From assembly GCF_001295265.1 (NCBI RefSeq), contig NZ_LJOD01000009.1, positions 1 to 64,000 of the forward strand: 64,000 bases of DNA. The letters run 5' to 3'. The notes below the pieces were generated by a model. It did not search any database, was not told where the DNA came from, and saw nothing but the letters and a program-made list of their open reading frames with translations. Of this stretch, positions 17,994 through 25,432 are shown one piece after another. The stretch's first letter is position 1. The number at the start of each line of letters is the position of its first letter. The position numbers and the translations under genes are program-made. The stretch is from Chryseobacterium indologenes (GTDB lineage Bacteria; Bacteroidota; Bacteroidia; Flavobacteriales; Weeksellaceae).

Positions 17994-19631
17994 ATGAAAT
18001 GGTTACTATTTGTCCTATTAGGATTAGCCCTATTCTCATGTAAGAAAAAAAAATATATAGCATATGATAATAAAAATTACAAAAAGGCGAGGGTTTGCAG
18101 AGAATCAAATGCAGCAGACTCTGCTTTTTACTATTATAACTTGGCTAAAAATGATTATCTTAAAATTAACGATTCATTAGGGATAGCAAAATCTTTAGTA
18201 AATATGGCTATGATTCAGACCAACAAAGGAGATTTTTATGGAGGAATTGAATCTTCATTGGAGGCCAACAAATATCTTAAAAAGGAAAAAGACAGTACCG
18301 TAAGGAGTACGTTAGCAACAAATTACAATAATATTGCTCTAGCATTTCATTTTCTTAAAAGTTTTGACAAATCCTTTGATTTTTATTTTAAAGCTTTAAC
18401 ATATATAGAAAATGAAGATGATAAACTTTTATGCTATAATAACATTGGCGATGTATTAGTTACACAAGGAAATTTTAAACTGGCTAAAAAATATTTACAA
18501 AAGGCTTTACTCACCAATAATAGTACTAATTACTCAAAGGCCTTAAATAATCTTGCGAAAGCAAAATATCTTGATGATGAAAATTATAATCCTCTTCCTG
18601 AATTATATCAGGCATTAGAGATTAGAGAAAGTAATAAAGATGAATTGGGAAAAAACTCTAGTTTTGAAACTCTATCAGAATATTATGCAAAAAAAGATAA
18701 ATCATTATCATTATCCTTTGCCAAAAAAATGTTTGAAACAGCTGTCAATACTAAAAGACCTAGCGATCAAATACTAGCATTACAAAAAATTATAATACTA
18801 GATCCGCAGAATTATCTAACAAATTTTCAAAAATTTATTTCTATCAATAGTGATCTCCAAACTGAAAGAAATAAAGCAAAAAATCAATTTGCATTTGTCC
18901 GTTATGATTTAGAAGGAAGAAGAGCCGAAAATGAAATACTAAAATCCAATAGTTTAAAAAAGAATTTTGGTTTATTGACGTTATCTACTCTCTTGATTGG
19001 TGGAGGATTTTGGTATAGAAAAAGAAAAATAAGACTTCAACAGGAAAAAGAGCTCGAAGTCAAAAACACCCAGCTCAAAATGTCCAAAAAAGTTCATGAT
19101 GTTGTGGCTAACGGTATTTATCAGGTGATGACCAAAATAGAAAATCAGGAAAGCTTCGATAAAGAAAAGGCCCTTGACGAGCTTGAATTTGTTTACGAAA
19201 AATCAAGAGACATTTCCTACGATAAACTGGATCAGATGGGCAGCCCAAAAGATTGTAAGGAAAAAATTTCCAATCTTATCGCTTCGTTCAAAAATGATGA
19301 TACAGACACCTATACCGTAGGCAATGAAGAAGAAATATGGACAACCATGCCCCAATCTCATTTTGAAGAAGTTTATCAGGTCATCCGCGAGCTGCTCGTA
19401 AATATGAAAAAACACAGCCAGGCATCCCGTGTCGTTTTAAAATTTGAAAGATCTGAAAACCAGGTTGAGATCCACTATACAGATAACGGAATTGGAATTC
19501 CGGGTGACATCATTCACAAAAATGGCCTTACCAATACGGTTTCCCGTATTGCAGCTATAAAAGGAGCTATTATTTTTGACACCAAAACCGAAAAAGGACT
19601 GAAAATCAACATTTCATTTCCTGTTTCTTAA
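17994..19631 (+). CDS. TPR-containing sensor histidine kinase
   Basis: Sensor of a two-component pair, 545 residues from the ATG at 17994; the upstream TTG at 17946 lies inside a terminator. The N-terminus MKWLLFVLLGLALFSC has a lipobox-like end or acts as an anchor. Tetratricopeptide-like helical repeats fill about 45-300. A membrane helix is at about 324-341 (GLLTLSTLLIGGGFWY). A coiled segment and a phosphoacceptor-like His368 (KKVHDVVANG) precede an ATPase domain with ELLVNMKKHSQAS and DNGIGIPGD. The TPR half is much more AT-rich than the kinase half. The response regulator starts 12 bases downstream. Confidence 0.85.
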   Translation: MKWLLFVLLGLALFSCKKKKYIAYDNKNYKKARVCRESNAADSAFYYYNLAKNDYLKINDSLGIAKSLVNMAMIQTNKGDFYGGIESSLEANKYLKKEKDSTVRSTLATNYNNIALAFHFLKSFDKSFDFYFKALTYIENEDDKLLCYNNIGDVLVTQGNFKLAKKYLQKALLTNNSTNYSKALNNLAKAKYLDDENYNPLPELYQALEIRESNKDELGKNSSFETLSEYYAKKDKSLSLSFAKKMFETAVNTKRPSDQILALQKIIILDPQNYLTNFQKFISINSDLQTERNKAKNQFAFVRYDLEGRRAENEILKSNSLKKNFGLLTLSTLLIGGGFWYRKRKIRLQQEKELEVKNTQLKMSKKVHDVVANGIYQVMTKIENQESFDKEKALDELEFVYEKSRDISYDKLDQMGSPKDCKEKISNLIASFKNDDTDTYTVGNEEEIWTTMPQSHFEEVYQVIRELLVNMKKHSQASRVVLKFERSENQVEIHYTDNGIGIPGDIIHKNGLTNTVSRIAAIKGAIIFDTKTEKGLKINISFPVS

Positions 19632-19643
19632 AAATGTAAAACA

Positions 19644-20309
19644 ATGTTCGAAAAAATCTTAATAGCCGAAGACCATGAAAGCAGCAGCATCTCTGTACAG
19701 AAAACATTAGAAGACCTTCATATTACCAATGCTGATTATGTCTACTATTGTGATGATGCACTCGCTAAAATCCAGAAATCCATCCGGGAAAATGATCTGT
19801 ATGATCTGCTCATTACCGATCTTTCCTTTGAAGAAGACCACCGCGAGCAAAATATAAAAAACGGGATAGAACTTATCCAGAAAATCCGGGAATTGCAGCC
19901 TTCCATTAAAGTGATCGTTTTTTCTGCAGAGCATAAATCCGGAATTATAGATTCCCTGTTTACCCAATACCACATCAACGGCTACGTCCGAAAAGCGAGA
20001 AACGACTCCAAGGAATTAAAAAAGTCCATTGCCTCTGTTTTTATCAATGAAAACTATTTATCTTTAGACCTGAAAAGAGAAGTTAAAAAGCTCAACAGCT
20101 ACGAATTCACAGCCTATGACATCAACATTGTCTCCCTTCTTTCCAAAGGAATTCTGCAAAAAAACATTCCTGATCATCTTAAAGCAAAAGGAATTACCCC
20201 CAACAGCCTGAGCAGTGTAGAAAAAAAGCTGAACAGCCTAAAAGAAGACCTGCAGGTAACCAGCAACGAACAGCTTGTAGCGTTTTGTAAAGACCTGGGA
20301 ATTATTTAA
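19644..20309 (+). CDS. Response regulator with a C-terminal helical output domain
   Basis: Partner of the upstream kinase, 221 residues. The receiver domain has the acidic pair in LIAEDHE, the phosphoacceptor Asp59 (LLITDLSFEE) and the conserved Lys in YVRKAR. The C-terminal part (about 150-221, YDINIVSLLSKGILQKNIPDHL...SLSSVEKKLNSLKEDL) looks like a LuxR/NarL-type helix-turn-helix, so it probably binds DNA. A terminator follows, and three small genes after it could be targets; that is a guess from position. Confidence 0.83.
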   Translation: MFEKILIAEDHESSSISVQKTLEDLHITNADYVYYCDDALAKIQKSIRENDLYDLLITDLSFEEDHREQNIKNGIELIQKIRELQPSIKVIVFSAEHKSGIIDSLFTQYHINGYVRKARNDSKELKKSIASVFINENYLSLDLKREVKKLNSYEFTAYDINIVSLLSKGILQKNIPDHLKAKGITPNSLSSVEKKLNSLKEDLQVTSNEQLVAFCKDLGII

Positions 20310-20330
20310 GATTTCAAAAACTCATGATAC

Positions 20331-20357
20331 AGCCTTTCATTTTTGAGAGGCTTTTTT
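20331..20357 (+). terminator. Intrinsic terminator after the response regulator
   Basis: AGCCTTTCA (20331-20339) with TGAGAGGCT (20344-20352, one G-U) and a run of six T. Confidence 0.75.
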
Positions 20358-20397
20358 GTTTTACGGATTCCCGTAAGGATTGGGTTTTAAAGGACAT

Positions 20398-20405
20398 TAC
20401 TTTTG
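20398..20405 (+). promoter_or_regulatory. TAnnTTTG -7 box for the small-gene cluster
   Basis: TACTTTTG lies 29 bases before the ATG at 20434, with a TTG at 20380-20382 as a short-spaced -33 candidate. Confidence 0.5.
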
Positions 20406-20433
20406 AAAAATAAATCAATTAAAACAAACGATT

Positions 20434-20640
20434 ATGAAAAAGTACTATGTAAACAAAACAGCACAATCTGATGGAGATCACGAGGTACATAACGAAAATT
20501 GCTCATTTCTGCCGAGCATTGAAAACAGAAAATACTTAGGTACGTTTTCCTCTTGTGTAGAGGCTATAAAAGAAGCAAAAAAAGATTACCCAAAGTCAAA
20601 CGGTTGCTATTATTGCTCAAATGCCTGTCATACCAAATAA
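20434..20640 (+). CDS. Small Cys/His-rich protein
   Basis: A 68-residue cytoplasmic protein (MKKYYVNKTAQ...). It has four cysteines and several histidines: HEVHNENC near residue 20, SSC near 43, then CYYCSNACH at the C-terminus. The pattern suggests a small zinc-binding module. Similar short hypothetical proteins exist in Bacteroidota as far as I recall; function is unknown. It is the first of three small co-oriented genes with 17-20 base gaps, probably one transcript. Confidence 0.75.
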   Translation: MKKYYVNKTAQSDGDHEVHNENCSFLPSIENRKYLGTFSSCVEAIKEAKKDYPKSNGCYYCSNACHTK

Positions 20641-20659
20641 TCATAACAAGACTTAAATC

Positions 20660-21028
20660 ATGGAAAACGAACTTACATTTTACCAAGACGGGTTTGTAAC
20701 AGTTACACAATCCCGGTATGTTACCGAATCAAAAACATACGCCATGAGAAATATATCTTCTGTTCATGTTTTTGAAATAATTAAAAGTAGAACTAAAGCA
20801 GTATTAATGATCATTTTCGGATTATTTCTTCTTTTCTCAAAGGATATTTTCTGGATAGGAATAATCATTATAGCTTTAGGAATTTGGTGGCTATTTTCAA
20901 TTAAGAATGAATATGCTGTGAGAATAAGCACTAATGCGGGTGAGGCTAACAGTATCACTTCAAAAAACAGAGATTACATTCAAAAAATCGTCAATGCATT
21001 AAATGATGCCATCATCCACCGAGGTTAA
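20660..21028 (+). CDS. Small membrane protein, DUF6232-like
   Basis: A 122-residue protein. The N-terminus (FYQDGFVTVTQSRYVTESKTYAMRNISSV) is a short beta-rich stretch typical of DUF6232-like proteins. Two adjacent membrane helices follow (about 47-60 and 64-80), then a cytoplasmic tail with AVRISTNAGEANSITSKN. Function unknown. It lies 20 bases after the Cys-rich gene and 17 before the next one. Confidence 0.75.
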   Translation: MENELTFYQDGFVTVTQSRYVTESKTYAMRNISSVHVFEIIKSRTKAVLMIIFGLFLLFSKDIFWIGIIIIALGIWWLFSIKNEYAVRISTNAGEANSITSKNRDYIQKIVNALNDAIIHRG

Positions 21029-21045
21029 TTAAAAACAATTTTACT

Positions 21046-21336
21046 ATGAAAAAACTACTCTTCACTACCCTCTTAGGCTCAGGTCTATTACTTCCTGCCA
21101 GCTTCACGGCTGCACCACAAAAGACTAAGTCTGAAATCTCTAACAAGAAACCAAAGAAAAAAACTTCAAAAAGCAAAAAAAACAGCAATAGCAGAAGCTT
21201 TACATCATACGCATCAAACAGAGGATGTACTTATAACGGAAACCAATTGTATGTAGGCAAAAGAGGTGGTTGTTATTATTACACGGGAAACAGCAAACAA
21301 TATGTAGACCGGTCATATTGCTCAGGTTGTAATTAA
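21046..21336 (+). CDS. Exported basic protein with a PBCV-type adaptor motif
   Basis: A 96-residue secreted protein. A signal peptide (about 1-22, ends SFTAA) is followed by a strongly basic Lys/Ser linker (KKPKKKTSKSKKNSNSR). The C-terminal motif CTYNGNQLYVGKRGG and CYYYTGNSKQYVDRSYC resembles the PBCV-specific basic adaptor domain, found as a small tag on viral and bacterial proteins. Four cysteines may form disulfides outside the cytoplasm. It ends the small-gene cluster at a bidirectional terminator. Confidence 0.72.
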   Translation: MKKLLFTTLLGSGLLLPASFTAAPQKTKSEISNKKPKKKTSKSKKNSNSRSFTSYASNRGCTYNGNQLYVGKRGGCYYYTGNSKQYVDRSYCSGCN

Positions 21337-21379
21337 ACCTCTATCCATCTAAAAAAACTAAAAACACTCAACATATATC

Positions 21380-21409
21380 AAAAAAGCGAAGATTTCTCTT
21401 CGCTTTTTT
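21380..21409. terminator. Bidirectional terminator between convergent genes
   Basis: A perfect 13-bp stem (21380-21392 with 21397-21409) has a TTTC loop, A-run on one side and T-run on the other, so it can stop transcription from both sides. Confidence 0.85.
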
Positions 21410-21857
21410 ATTTTCTGACCATTTCCGTGTGGGGAATATCATCTTCCAGATATTTTTTCCCGGTATCTTCAAATCCGAACCCGGAATAGAACCTCAGTAA
21501 ATAATCCTGTGCAGAAATTCTTACCGCTGTTGTATGAAAACGGTTTTCTATTGTTTCCACAGCATATTGGATCAGCTGCTTTCCTAAGCTTTTTCCCCTC
21601 GCCCTTTCTGTTGTGAGCACTCTTCCGATAGAAGTTTCATCATATTTGATTCCTTTATCAAAGATACGGCAGTAAGCCAGAACATCACCGTTTTCTTCTG
21701 CCCAGATATGAACCGCTTTCTGATCATAATTATCCAGATCAGGATAAGGACAGTTCTGCTCTATCACAAATACATCAATACGGGCTTTAAGGATAGCATA
21801 CAGCTCCGGTACGGTAAATTCATCAAATGTTTTAATCTTCCAGACTATATTACTCAT
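21408..21857 (-). CDS. elaA: GNAT acetyltransferase, ElaA family
   Basis: N-acetyltransferase of the ElaA group; substrate unknown. From the ATG at 21857 it has 149 residues. An ATG at 21869 would add four and enlarge the overlap with engB to 20 bp. The family opening [29 protein letters not shown], the acetyl-CoA loop [18 protein letters not shown] and [16 protein letters not shown] are all clear. It overlaps the 3' end of engB by 8 bp and is probably cotranscribed with it. Confidence 0.9.
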   Translation of the reverse strand: MSNIVWKIKTFDEFTVPELYAILKARIDVFVIEQNCPYPDLDNYDQKAVHIWAEENGDVLAYCRIFDKGIKYDETSIGRVLTTERARGKSLGKQLIQYAVETIENRFHTTAVRISAQDYLLRFYSGFGFEDTGKKYLEDDIPHTEMVRK

Positions 21858-22473
21858 CAAAAGTGACATGGTTAAGCGTTAAAAAGTCATTCGTCTTTTC
21901 AATAAAATCCAGGATTTCCTCACAGCCTTCCTTCTTTTCCGCAGACGTTACATACAGCTCTGGAAGATCCTCCCAGGTCTTATGAAGTTCCATTTTATAA
22001 GCTTCCACATTGGTTACCACAGCTCCCGGCTTGATTTTATCTGATTTAGTGAATACAATAGAGAACGGCACTCCGCTCTCCCCGCACCATTGGATGAATT
22101 CAAGATCAATTTTCTGAGGATTATGTCTTATATCTACCAGCACAAAAAGATTCACCAGATTCCTCCTGTTTAAAATATAATTGGTAATCAGTTTTTCAAA
22201 ATCCTTTCTTATAGACTTGGAAACTTTGGCATATCCATAGCCTGGTAAATCCGTTAAATACCAGTTTTCATTTACTAAAAAATGATTGATCAGCTGTGTT
22301 TTTCCCGGAGTCTGAGAAGTTTTGGCCAGATCCTTATGATTCATCATCGCATTGATCAGGGACGACTTCCCTACATTAGATCTTCCGATAAAAGCATATT
22401 CAGGAAGCGTTGGCTCAGGACAATCCTGCCATTTTCCGCTGCTCTTTACAAAATTTGCTGTTTTAATAACCAT
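21850..22473 (-). CDS. engB: Ribosome biogenesis GTPase EngB (YihA/YsxC)
   Basis: Essential TRAFAC GTPase for 50S assembly, 207 residues. Motifs: G1 [10 protein letters not shown]2 region [10 protein letters not shown]3 [13 protein letters not shown]4 [10 protein letters not shown]5-like [10 protein letters not shown] choose the ATG at 22473 ([15 protein letters not shown]), the usual family start. The upstream ATG at 22503 would run into the terminator hairpin of the neighbouring hydrolase gene. The 3' end overlaps elaA. Confidence 0.95.
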   Translation of the reverse strand: MVIKTANFVKSSGKWQDCPEPTLPEYAFIGRSNVGKSSLINAMMNHKDLAKTSQTPGKTQLINHFLVNENWYLTDLPGYGYAKVSKSIRKDFEKLITNYILNRRNLVNLFVLVDIRHNPQKIDLEFIQWCGESGVPFSIVFTKSDKIKPGAVVTNVEAYKMELHKTWEDLPELYVTSAEKKEGCEEILDFIEKTNDFLTLNHVTFDE

Positions 22474-22499
22474 TTCTCGAATATTTTTAGAAAAATAAA

Positions 22500-22522
22500 C
22501 CATTAAGAAAAGCTCTTAATGG
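22500..22522 (-). terminator. Terminator of the alpha/beta hydrolase gene
   Basis: A perfect 9-bp stem, CCATTAAGA (22500-22508) with TCTTAATGG (22514-22522). On the minus strand it is followed by a T-rich stretch. Confidence 0.65.
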
Positions 22523-22542
22523 TCATTATATGTTGTATGTAT

Positions 22543-23304
22543 TTATACTTTATTTTTTAACCAGCTGTACAGAATCTCATTGAATTCATCCGGTTTTTCC
22601 ATCATCGCAGCATGCCCGCAGTGATCAATCCAGAACAGATCTGAATTCGGGATAAACTTATGCATATCCTCTGCTACTTCCGGAGGTGTTACATTATCCT
22701 GTTTTCCCCAGATAAGACACGTAGGAGTCTTGATCTTGGGAAGGTCATTCAGCATATTGTGTTTGATGGCACTTCTTGCAAGCATCACCGTCTTGATTCC
22801 TTTCATCCTGTCGTTCACCACAGAAAATACTTCTTCTACAAGATCTTCTGTTGCAATTGCCGGATCGTAAAAAACCTCCTCCGTTTTCTTCCTGATGTAG
22901 GAACGGTCATTCTTTCGGGGAAAACTGTCTCCGAAAGTTCTTTCATACAGACCTGAACTCCCGGTAAGAACAAGATTCTTTACCAGATCCGGTCTTGCCA
23001 GGGTTAAAATAAGCCCTACATGCCCTCCCATTGAATTTCCTACAATAGTAACAGGTCCTGAAATATGACTCTCTATAAACTTGATAATATATTTTGCAAG
23101 CGTGGTAAGATTTGTATTGAGTACCGGCAGATCATAGATCGGCAGCTGAGGCACATATACCCTGAAACCTCTTTCCGAAAAAAAATCTACCATTTTATCG
23201 AAATTACTCAAACCACCCATTAAACCGTGCAACAGCACCAATGGATGTCCTTCTCCCGCCTCTACAAAAGTATATTTCTTTTCTTTTTTTGTACTAAATA
23301 TCAT
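22543..23304 (-). CDS. Alpha/beta-fold hydrolase
   Basis: Cytoplasmic 253-residue hydrolase of unknown substrate. The oxyanion-hole motif is LLHGLMGG. The nucleophile Ser is in VGNSMGGHVG. The acid lies in IWGKQDNVTP and the catalytic His in DHCGHAAMMEKP. The start at 23304 (MIFSTKKEKKYTF) is preferred over 23349 because a minus-strand TAnnTTTG box at 23334-23327 would place transcription start downstream of the earlier ATG. It resembles meta-cleavage product hydrolases or the lipase-like members of the fold. Confidence 0.85.
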   Translation of the reverse strand: MIFSTKKEKKYTFVEAGEGHPLVLLHGLMGGLSNFDKMVDFFSERGFRVYVPQLPIYDLPVLNTNLTTLAKYIIKFIESHISGPVTIVGNSMGGHVGLILTLARPDLVKNLVLTGSSGLYERTFGDSFPRKNDRSYIRKKTEEVFYDPAIATEDLVEEVFSVVNDRMKGIKTVMLARSAIKHNMLNDLPKIKTPTCLIWGKQDNVTPPEVAEDMHKFIPNSDLFWIDHCGHAAMMEKPDEFNEILYSWLKNKV

Positions 23305-23326
23305 ATAATGCCTTAATAAAGCCTTG

Positions 23327-23334
23327 CAAAAATA
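23327..23334 (-). promoter_or_regulatory. TAnnTTTG -7 box of the hydrolase gene
   Basis: CAAAAATA on the plus strand reads TATTTTTG on the minus strand, 23 bases before the ATG at 23304. Confidence 0.5.
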
Positions 23335-23528
23335 CAAATTAAACCTCAAAAATATTTTGATTACCCTAATTTAAAATAAAAATAATATAATCTCCCCCTT
23401 TTTCTTCATTTTTTTCAGAACCACTTTAGTATGGCTTAAATAAGACTTTTCACAACCTTCCGGATACCAGCCACTTACCCCTTAAAAGCTAAATCTTTAA
23501 TAAAACTTATTAACATTAAGTCAAAAAG

Positions 23529-23570
23529 TGGGAAAAAGTGGGAAATTTTGGAAACTTTTATATAAATTTG
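23529..23570 (+). promoter_or_regulatory. MraZ-type operator and promoter of the dcw cluster
   Basis: Three boxes, TGGGAA at 23529, TGGGAA at 23539 and TGGAA at 23549, repeat with an exact 10-bp step. MraZ is known to bind TGGGN-type direct repeats with this spacing before its own gene. The -7 box TAAATTTG follows at 23563-23570. The mraZ ATG is only seven bases after the box, so the transcript should be leaderless or nearly so. Confidence 0.75.
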
Positions 23571-23576
23571 TCCCAA

Positions 23577-24035
23577 ATGAAAAATTTCATTGGAACATAT
23601 GAGTGTAAAATTGACGACAAAGGCCGCTTAAAAGTTCCTTCATCTTTAATTAAACAGATGGAAAACTTCGACGATAAGGCGTTTGTAGTCAAGAGATCTG
23701 TGTTCCAACCCTGTCTGGAAGTTTACCCAATGAATGCCTGGGACAAACTGATGGGCAAAATAAACAAATTAAACAGATTCATTAAAAAGAATGCTGATTT
23801 CATACGAATGTTTACGGCAGGCGTAAAAACAGTAGAACTGGATAATGCAGGAAGACTTCAGATCTCTAAAGATCTGGTAACCTTTGCAAACCTTCAGAAA
23901 GACACTGTAATTACCAGCGCAGGAGAGCTTTTCGAAATTTGGGATAAAGACGCCTATGAAAAGGTGATTGCTACCAACGAAGCCGATTTTGCCAGCCTTG
24001 CTGAAGATGTGATGGGCTCTTTCGATGAAGAATAA
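23577..24035 (+). CDS. mraZ: Transcriptional regulator MraZ
   Basis: First gene of the dcw cluster, a ring-forming SpoVT/AbrB-fold DNA-binding protein that controls the operon. 152 residues from the ATG at 23577. Two repeated half-domains are visible: IGTYECKIDDKGRLKVPSSL at about 4-23 and VELDNAGRLQISKDLV at about 90-105, each with the DxxGRxxxP/S core. The alternative start at 23538 would run through the operator boxes and is rejected. Its target boxes stand directly upstream. Confidence 0.93.
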   Translation: MKNFIGTYECKIDDKGRLKVPSSLIKQMENFDDKAFVVKRSVFQPCLEVYPMNAWDKLMGKINKLNRFIKKNADFIRMFTAGVKTVELDNAGRLQISKDLVTFANLQKDTVITSAGELFEIWDKDAYEKVIATNEADFASLAEDVMGSFDEE

Positions 24036-24076
24036 GAACCACGCAGTTGTAGCGTGATAAAAAACACAAGTTAAGC

Positions 24077-24970
24077 ATGTACCATAACCCCGTTTTATTA
24101 AAGCAGAGTGTTGATGATTTGGTGACGAATCCGGACGGAATATACGTGGACTGCACTTTTGGAGGCGGAGGCCACTCCAGGGAAATCCTGAGCAGGCTTT
24201 CGGATAAAGGAAGATTGTTCAGCTTTGATCAGGATCTCGATGCCCTTAAAAATGCAATTGATGATCCCAGGTTTACACTGGTAAACCAGAATTTCAGATT
24301 TCTGGAAAACTCCCTGCTGATGTATGGAGTTTCTCAGGTAGATGGTATTCTTGCAGATCTGGGCGTTTCATCCCATCAGTTTGATGAAGCAGAAAGAGGA
24401 TTTTCAACAAGAAGTGATGCTCCTTTGGATATGAGAATGAACGTGATGCAGAATCTTGATGCCAAACGCGTAATTAACGAATATGGAGAAGAAGAACTGG
24501 CTGATATTTTCTACCACTACGGAGAATTGAGAGAAGCCAGAAAGCTGGCAAGAGAAATCGTTCATCACAGAAAAACGAAAAACATCAATACCACGGAAGA
24601 CCTGAAAAAGTTATTCAGTTACATTCCACCCCATAAGGTTAATAAATTCTATGCCCAGCTTTTTCAGGCCATAAGAATTGAAGTGAATCAGGAGCTGGAT
24701 GTTTTAAAAGAAATGCTTGTTCAGGCCTACAATATTCTGAAACCGGAAGGAAGGCTTGTTGTTATTTCTTACCACTCATTAGAAGACCGTCTGGTAAAAA
24801 GGTTTTTAAAGAACGGAATGTTTGAAGGTGAACCGGAAAGAGATATCTACGGAAATTATAAAAAAGCATTTGAACTTCTGAAGAGTAAAGCGGTTATCCC
24901 GGATAGTGAGGAGATCGAAGAAAACTCAAGAGCAAGAAGTGCCAAAATGAGAACAGGAATTAAAATATAA
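24077..24970 (+). CDS. rsmH: 16S rRNA (cytosine(1402)-N4)-methyltransferase
   Basis: Methylates C1402 of 16S rRNA with S-adenosylmethionine. 297 residues. Family opening YHNPVLLKQSVDDL, SAM-binding VDCTFGGGGHSREIL, ILADLGVSSHQFD, the GFSTRSDAPLDMRM block, IRIEVNQELDVL and VVISYHSLEDRLVKRF are all present. It lies 41 bases after mraZ with a small CACGC/GCGTG hairpin in between and belongs to the same operon. Confidence 0.96.
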   Translation: MYHNPVLLKQSVDDLVTNPDGIYVDCTFGGGGHSREILSRLSDKGRLFSFDQDLDALKNAIDDPRFTLVNQNFRFLENSLLMYGVSQVDGILADLGVSSHQFDEAERGFSTRSDAPLDMRMNVMQNLDAKRVINEYGEEELADIFYHYGELREARKLAREIVHHRKTKNINTTEDLKKLFSYIPPHKVNKFYAQLFQAIRIEVNQELDVLKEMLVQAYNILKPEGRLVVISYHSLEDRLVKRFLKNGMFEGEPERDIYGNYKKAFELLKSKAVIPDSEEIEENSRARSAKMRTGIKI

Positions 24971-25066
24971 AGTGAATCGTGAAAAGTCATTTGTGTTTTT
25001 ACATCACAAAATTGGCAATTGACAACGAAGTGAATTCACGGCAAAGCAAATTGACAGACAAATAAA

Positions 25067-25432
25067 TTGGCAAAAAGAACAACAAATCGCCCACAGAAAA
25101 GACTCACTTTTATAGACATTATAAAAGGGAATTTTCTGAACCGTGATGAGATCAAAATACATTACAAGTATTTTCTCCTGTTGTTTGTCCTGATGATGGC
25201 GATGATCTACACCAATCACCTCGTCAATAAAAAGATTAAGATTGTTAATGCTTTAAAAGAAGAAACAGAAGAATATAAATCGAGAAATGCTTACGCCCAG
25301 AGTAAGCTGATCAAAGTAAAAATGGAATCGGAACTGGGGAAAGAAGTAGCGAGGGATTCTTTAATGACCCTCGAAAACCATCCTCACAAACTGCTAATTA
25401 AACTAGACAGTACAGATGCAAAAACAAAATGA
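25067..25432 (+). CDS. ftsL: FtsL-like cell division protein
   Basis: A 121-residue single-pass membrane protein in the place of ftsL. A basic cytoplasmic N-terminus is followed by a membrane helix (about 43-61, YFLLLFVLMMAMIYTNHLV) and a coiled-coil periplasmic stem with heptad-like Leu/Ile. The start codon is TTG. No in-frame ATG precedes the helix at a sensible distance, so TTG is likely used. The 3' end overlaps the ftsI start by 17 bp. The preceding 96-base spacer is rich in repeated GTGAAT and TTGACA words. Named from position and architecture, since FtsL sequences are poorly conserved. Confidence 0.8.
   Translation: MAKRTTNRPQKRLTFIDIIKGNFLNRDEIKIHYKYFLLLFVLMMAMIYTNHLVNKKIKIVNALKEETEEYKSRNAYAQSKLIKVKMESELGKEVARDSLMTLENHPHKLLIKLDSTDAKTK

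Noticed and set aside
22474..22503. Upstream start for engB
   Set aside because: The added residues come from the terminator hairpin of the neighbouring gene, and MVIKTANF at 22473 is the family-like start.
23538..23576. Upstream in-frame start for mraZ
   Set aside because: It would translate through the MraZ boxes and the -7 element; the ATG at 23577 gives the family-typical N-terminus.
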